64,000 bases of DNA from assembly GCA_020726505.1 (NCBI GenBank), contig JAHLEZ010000005.1, positions 2,294,001 to 2,358,000 of the forward strand, given 5' to 3'. The stretch comes from Leptodontidium sp. MPI-SDFR-AT-0119. Its lineage: Eukaryota > Ascomycota > Leotiomycetes > Helotiales > Leptodontidiaceae. The position numbers and the translations under genes were made by a program. The notes under the pieces are model-generated. The model was given only the letters and a program-made list of their open reading frames with translations. It made no database searches and was not told where the DNA came from. Of the stretch, positions 61,016 to 64,000 are shown one piece after another (positions within the stretch are counted from its first letter, which is position 1; each line of letters begins with the position of its first letter).

Positions 61016-61061
61016 TATCCCCCAATGTGGCAGCTCGCGTCCCGGGTTTTAGCGTCTTGGC
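61016..61061 (+). repeat. Left terminal inverted repeat
   Basis: Pairs with 63003-63042. It begins TATCCCCCAATGTGGC and includes CCCGGGTTTTAGCGTCTTGG after a short non-matching gap. Confidence 0.85.
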
Positions 61062-61534
61062 GCGCCAAGGCCTCACCAAAAATCGGGGGGCATTATCCTT
61101 TTGGCTTAACATCTCCATTCTATACTATGATACCGGGCAAAGCAAGTGCTGTCTTTATATAGGGCAATATCACAGATTTTACAGCCAAAGCTGGTCTCTT
61201 TCCTGCATCCGGATCCCTTTATATTTAGTGGCACGTTGACCGAAAGCTCCCCTAAAATCCTCCTCTTTATAGCCCAGGATATGCCCTCTTTTGCACACAC
61301 AACACACACCTAGGGCTTCGGCCAGCGTTCTAAAAGGTGCTCTCCTTCCGGGAGCTCAGTTAAAATAGAAGAGCTTGCAGATCTTTTGCGTTTTAAGCGG
61401 GCAACAGTAGTAAGTCGGAAACAATGCTCTAGAATCTCAGTTCTAAACTTTGTCTAGTCAGTCCACTTCTTATTCTCCGGTACAGGAGAGTGAAAACTAA
61501 GCTTATAGGCGTTAACAAGTACTGTATCTTCCCC

Positions 61535-62928
61535 CTAAGTAACTAGGGACTGTGTACTACTTAACCGACATAATAATTCAAGAGTGTTTGGTTTCTTGAG
61601 TTGGTTCCCTCGATCGACAGTACCTATTTGGTGATTATAAGCGTTCTTATACTTAGGAATCTCAAGCCAGGCTCTGGCGAATCGTCCGAAGGGTATACGT
61701 GAGGTCCTTGCCGCGCTAGACGTCTCTGAAGGTCTTTTCCGGAGTCTCTCTACCTTCTCTGTGGCATTAGAATATGTCGACATTGAGAGTACTAACGTAT
61801 TGTCTTTCCACGCTATTATATTGATTAGGTTATCCTCAGTAGCTGCCGTGTAGAGGGTACCCCAGGGAATTGCATCCTTTCTAGCATCTTCGGCTTTTAT
61901 TTGTCCATACTTCTTTGGGATACCGGATTTAGCTGTGCACGTGCCTGTAGCACCCCATCCACGCTCTCTACCATAGCGTAATAGCTTGATATTTGTAAAG
62001 AGGTTGTCTAAGTAGACAATATAGCCTTTGCCTTGGTTCGGAAGTCTCGACATTATATGTGCGACTACAGCTGAGGATGTGTTGTCTCCTAATGCCCGGG
62101 GCTGAGGGACCTTCTATGGGCCTAGTTTACCCCTCTCTGGATACTTCTTTTAAGTGCCTTTTCGGTAAAAAACCCAGTCCCAGAAGTATCCTTTGTCGGC
62201 TAAGACCCAAATCTTATATCCCCGATCAATTGGCTTACCGGGAATCTTCAAGGTATCGAAAGAGCGGCCTTGAAAGCGTGACATAGCCTCGTCGATAGCA
62301 ATATCTCTTCCAGGAGTCTAGAGCTTTTGAGACACATTCCGGATGTGTGAATTCAAAGGTTCTAGCTATAAAAACTATTAGAATACATGCCCGGATATTT
62401 GTTTTAAGAGCTTACCTTATTAAAGACAGCCTCAAACTTATAGTCTAGATTTGCCGTGTAACACCGGAACGTAGTGTGTAATGCCTCGTACCTTTTTAGG
62501 CTTATGACATCTACAACTAGATGCGAAGGTAAAGTAATAGTCCTTAGTTTCTAGTACTGTCTAGCCTTATTCTCTTTATGGATACTAATATATATGCGTA
62601 TCCCAAGGTATCTATATGCCTCCTCCACAGTCATAGGGTACCAGTCCTGCTCTCTGGAATGCTTCGGCCGTATCGTTTGATCGATATCTTTTCGTTAATT
62701 TGTATTTCGAACGATAATTTCTATCTGTTCCCTTGGAAAAAACAGTAGAAATATACCCTAGGCGTTAATAGGTTTAATATCCGAAGGTAGGTTAACAGTT
62801 GACTGAAAAGGGGGTAAATCTATAGGTATAAATCCCGTGCCGGTCTTTTCAATTGGGTCCAAGGCCGGCCGAGTAGTCGTAAGATCGGTAGAATCTGGCA
62901 CAACATTTTTTAAAGCTTTTGGTGGCAT
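61535..62928 (-). pseudogene. piggyBac-type transposase (DDE_Tnp_1_7), disabled
   Basis: Read leftward from ATG 62928. Family features are YRYLGIRIYISIHKEN, LKRYEALHTTFRCY, VYLDNLFTNIKLLR (a catalytic-type Asp in the DNLFT motif), GWGATGTCTAKSGIPKKY and the late TVDRGNQL. Stops interrupt the N-terminal third, including one just before GIFLLFF, one before RKDIDQ and one in the QY*KLR position where relatives have Trp. The long open part is 62053-61535. At least three nonsense codons of TAG/TAA type, which are G:C to A:T changes, suggest repeat-induced mutation. An intron (minus strand, about 62416-62366) may lie between the two halves. Confidence 0.75.
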
Positions 62929-63002
62929 ATTTGCAGTGCAAAGTTGCGATTTATTTAGTTTGTTTACATGCTTTGTTTACACTTCACTTTGGTAGGGACC
63001 CT

Positions 63003-63042
63003 GCCAAGACGCTAAAACCCGGGATCGCCACATTGGGGGATA
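63003..63042 (-). repeat. Right terminal inverted repeat
   Basis: Mirror of the left repeat. It ends CCACATTGGGGGATA and contains CCAAGACGCTAAAACCCGGG. Confidence 0.85.
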
Positions 63043-64000
63043 TCCTCACTTATAATTACGTGGAAGTAAATAAGTACCTAGAGCATATATATGACAACAG
63101 TTTTACCTATTGAAACCATAGAACCGCCCGTACTAACTTGGTTAGGCCTAGTTATAATATCCCCTTCAGTAGGTGGGTACGAGTTGAGAGTAAAATTTGA
63201 ACCAACCCACCCATCGAAAGCGCTGCCGAAAATGGACTTCTCATGCACCAACCAACAGTCGTGTTCTGCAAAGAACAGCACTCCGGAAAGAGTAAGCCTT
63301 GCGAATGCACTAGAACAAGTATAGCATTACTGTCTCTGACAATCCGAAAAGGAGAAGTCTTCTGGTGTCAACACGGGATTGCCCCTATCACGGGTCCGCA
63401 AGGGCAACGCGGACGCACTACATCAATACCGTCGAGTTCCCTTAATGCAAAAGCTTTATCAACTAATGTCTTAATCCCCTTGTTAATCCTTTTATTCTCC
63501 CTCTTCCGTCTCCGCCGCTCGCCGTTGAGTTCGATATTTAAGGTTTCTAGACGAGTCTAAGGTTTAATATCGAATGATATAGCTGATTAAATTCAATTGA
63601 ATTTGGGGATTAATCTAGATATATTTCGGAGCCACGCGTTATTCTCGACCATGGGCTATTAAAAGTCGTTACTAAAGGTTATCGATATTAAATTGAAAGT
63701 GGTAAGATTATAATCCTTTTTAACATAAAGTTAGGAACCTAAAAAGGTCCTTTTAAGATACGATATAAAGACCTGCTATCTTCACTATCTAGATAGTTAT
63801 GTACCTTCTAAATGATCTTTGCCTTAAAGCGAGGCCATGGGGACGTAGTAAGAGAGTTCTCGAAACCCTAGAAGGCGTATTACTCTTTTAGTTCCTTTAT
63901 AATTAACGTTCACAAGCTCGAGGTTTATAAGAATTCCAAGGTACCGTATTACGTATTTTTATATCTATGAAAATCTATTTTATAAAATACTTATTATTAT
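63043..64000. other. Right-edge AT-rich DNA
   Basis: Mostly TA-step-rich sequence, strongest from 63540 to the end, consistent with a mutated repeat. An 80-codon frame at 63091-63324 has ordinary composition but no partner exon or recognised family. Confidence 0.45.

Larger units (their letters stand above)
61016..63042. mobile_element. piggyBac-like DNA transposon with inverted repeats
   Basis: A 2.03 kb element bounded by matching terminal inverted repeats. The left end reads TATCCCCCAATGTGG and the right end gives the same bases on the other strand. The match runs inward through CCCGGGTTTTAGCGTCTTGG, with a small indel (about 46 nt left, 40 nt right). It carries one minus-strand transposase gene. 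The bases just outside are not TTAA, the usual piggyBac target; a TA pair lies at each edge. It is flanked by TA-rich DNA. Confidence 0.8.

Overview
This window is nuclear DNA of a filamentous ascomycete. The genes have short introns (about 46-112 nt) with GT(A/G)NGN donors, CTNAC/CTRAY branch sites and YAG acceptors. The products are typical of Pezizomycotina: a Zn2Cys6 regulator, a ferric reductase, a UstYa-like protein and HET-domain proteins. A Leotiomycete/Helotiales-like fungus is my best guess, but that is inference. There are no bacterial operons, tRNA/rRNA genes or CRISPR arrays that I can see. Exon borders were worked out by hand from splice signals and reading phase.

Layout. 0-16 kb: a Gfo/Idh/MocA oxidoreductase, an orphan membrane protein, an orphan nuclear-type protein, two CCHC zinc-knuckle proteins on either side of a decayed gene, and a Zn2Cys6 transcription factor. 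16-18.3 kb: a Bem1/Scd2-type polarity scaffold on the minus strand. 18.3-25.5 kb: a 7 kb gene-poor stretch with a strikingly repeated TACTGTA/TACAGTA motif. 25.5-28 kb: a ferric reductase with a perfect iron-GATA-type site (ATCTGATAA) just upstream. 30-36 kb: an M28 glutamate-carboxypeptidase-like peptidase, a GNAT acetyltransferase and a UstYa-like (DUF3328) gene, all on the minus strand. 36-39.6 kb: an eroded minus-strand gene, possibly a transporter, containing a duplicated intron-like segment. 39.6-46.4 kb: conserved housekeeping-type genes (a PIN-like membrane transport protein, a THP3/SAC3-family protein and the ESCRT-II subunit VPS36).

48.5-64 kb is accessory in character. It holds a broken HET gene, an intact HET gene, the decayed C-terminal half of an ABCC transporter, a second intact large HET gene, a cysteine-rich orphan with a GC-AG intron, and a piggyBac-like transposon with matching terminal inverted repeats and several nonsense codons. 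AT-rich, TpA-rich spacers suggest repeat-induced mutation.

Functional links. The ferric reductase and its iron-GATA site form a plausible iron-uptake unit. The UstYa gene, with a peptidase, an acetyltransferase and possible transporters nearby, resembles parts of fungal RiPP (dikaritin) clusters, but I found no convincing precursor peptide. The HET/ABC/transposon block looks like a rapidly evolving allorecognition neighbourhood.
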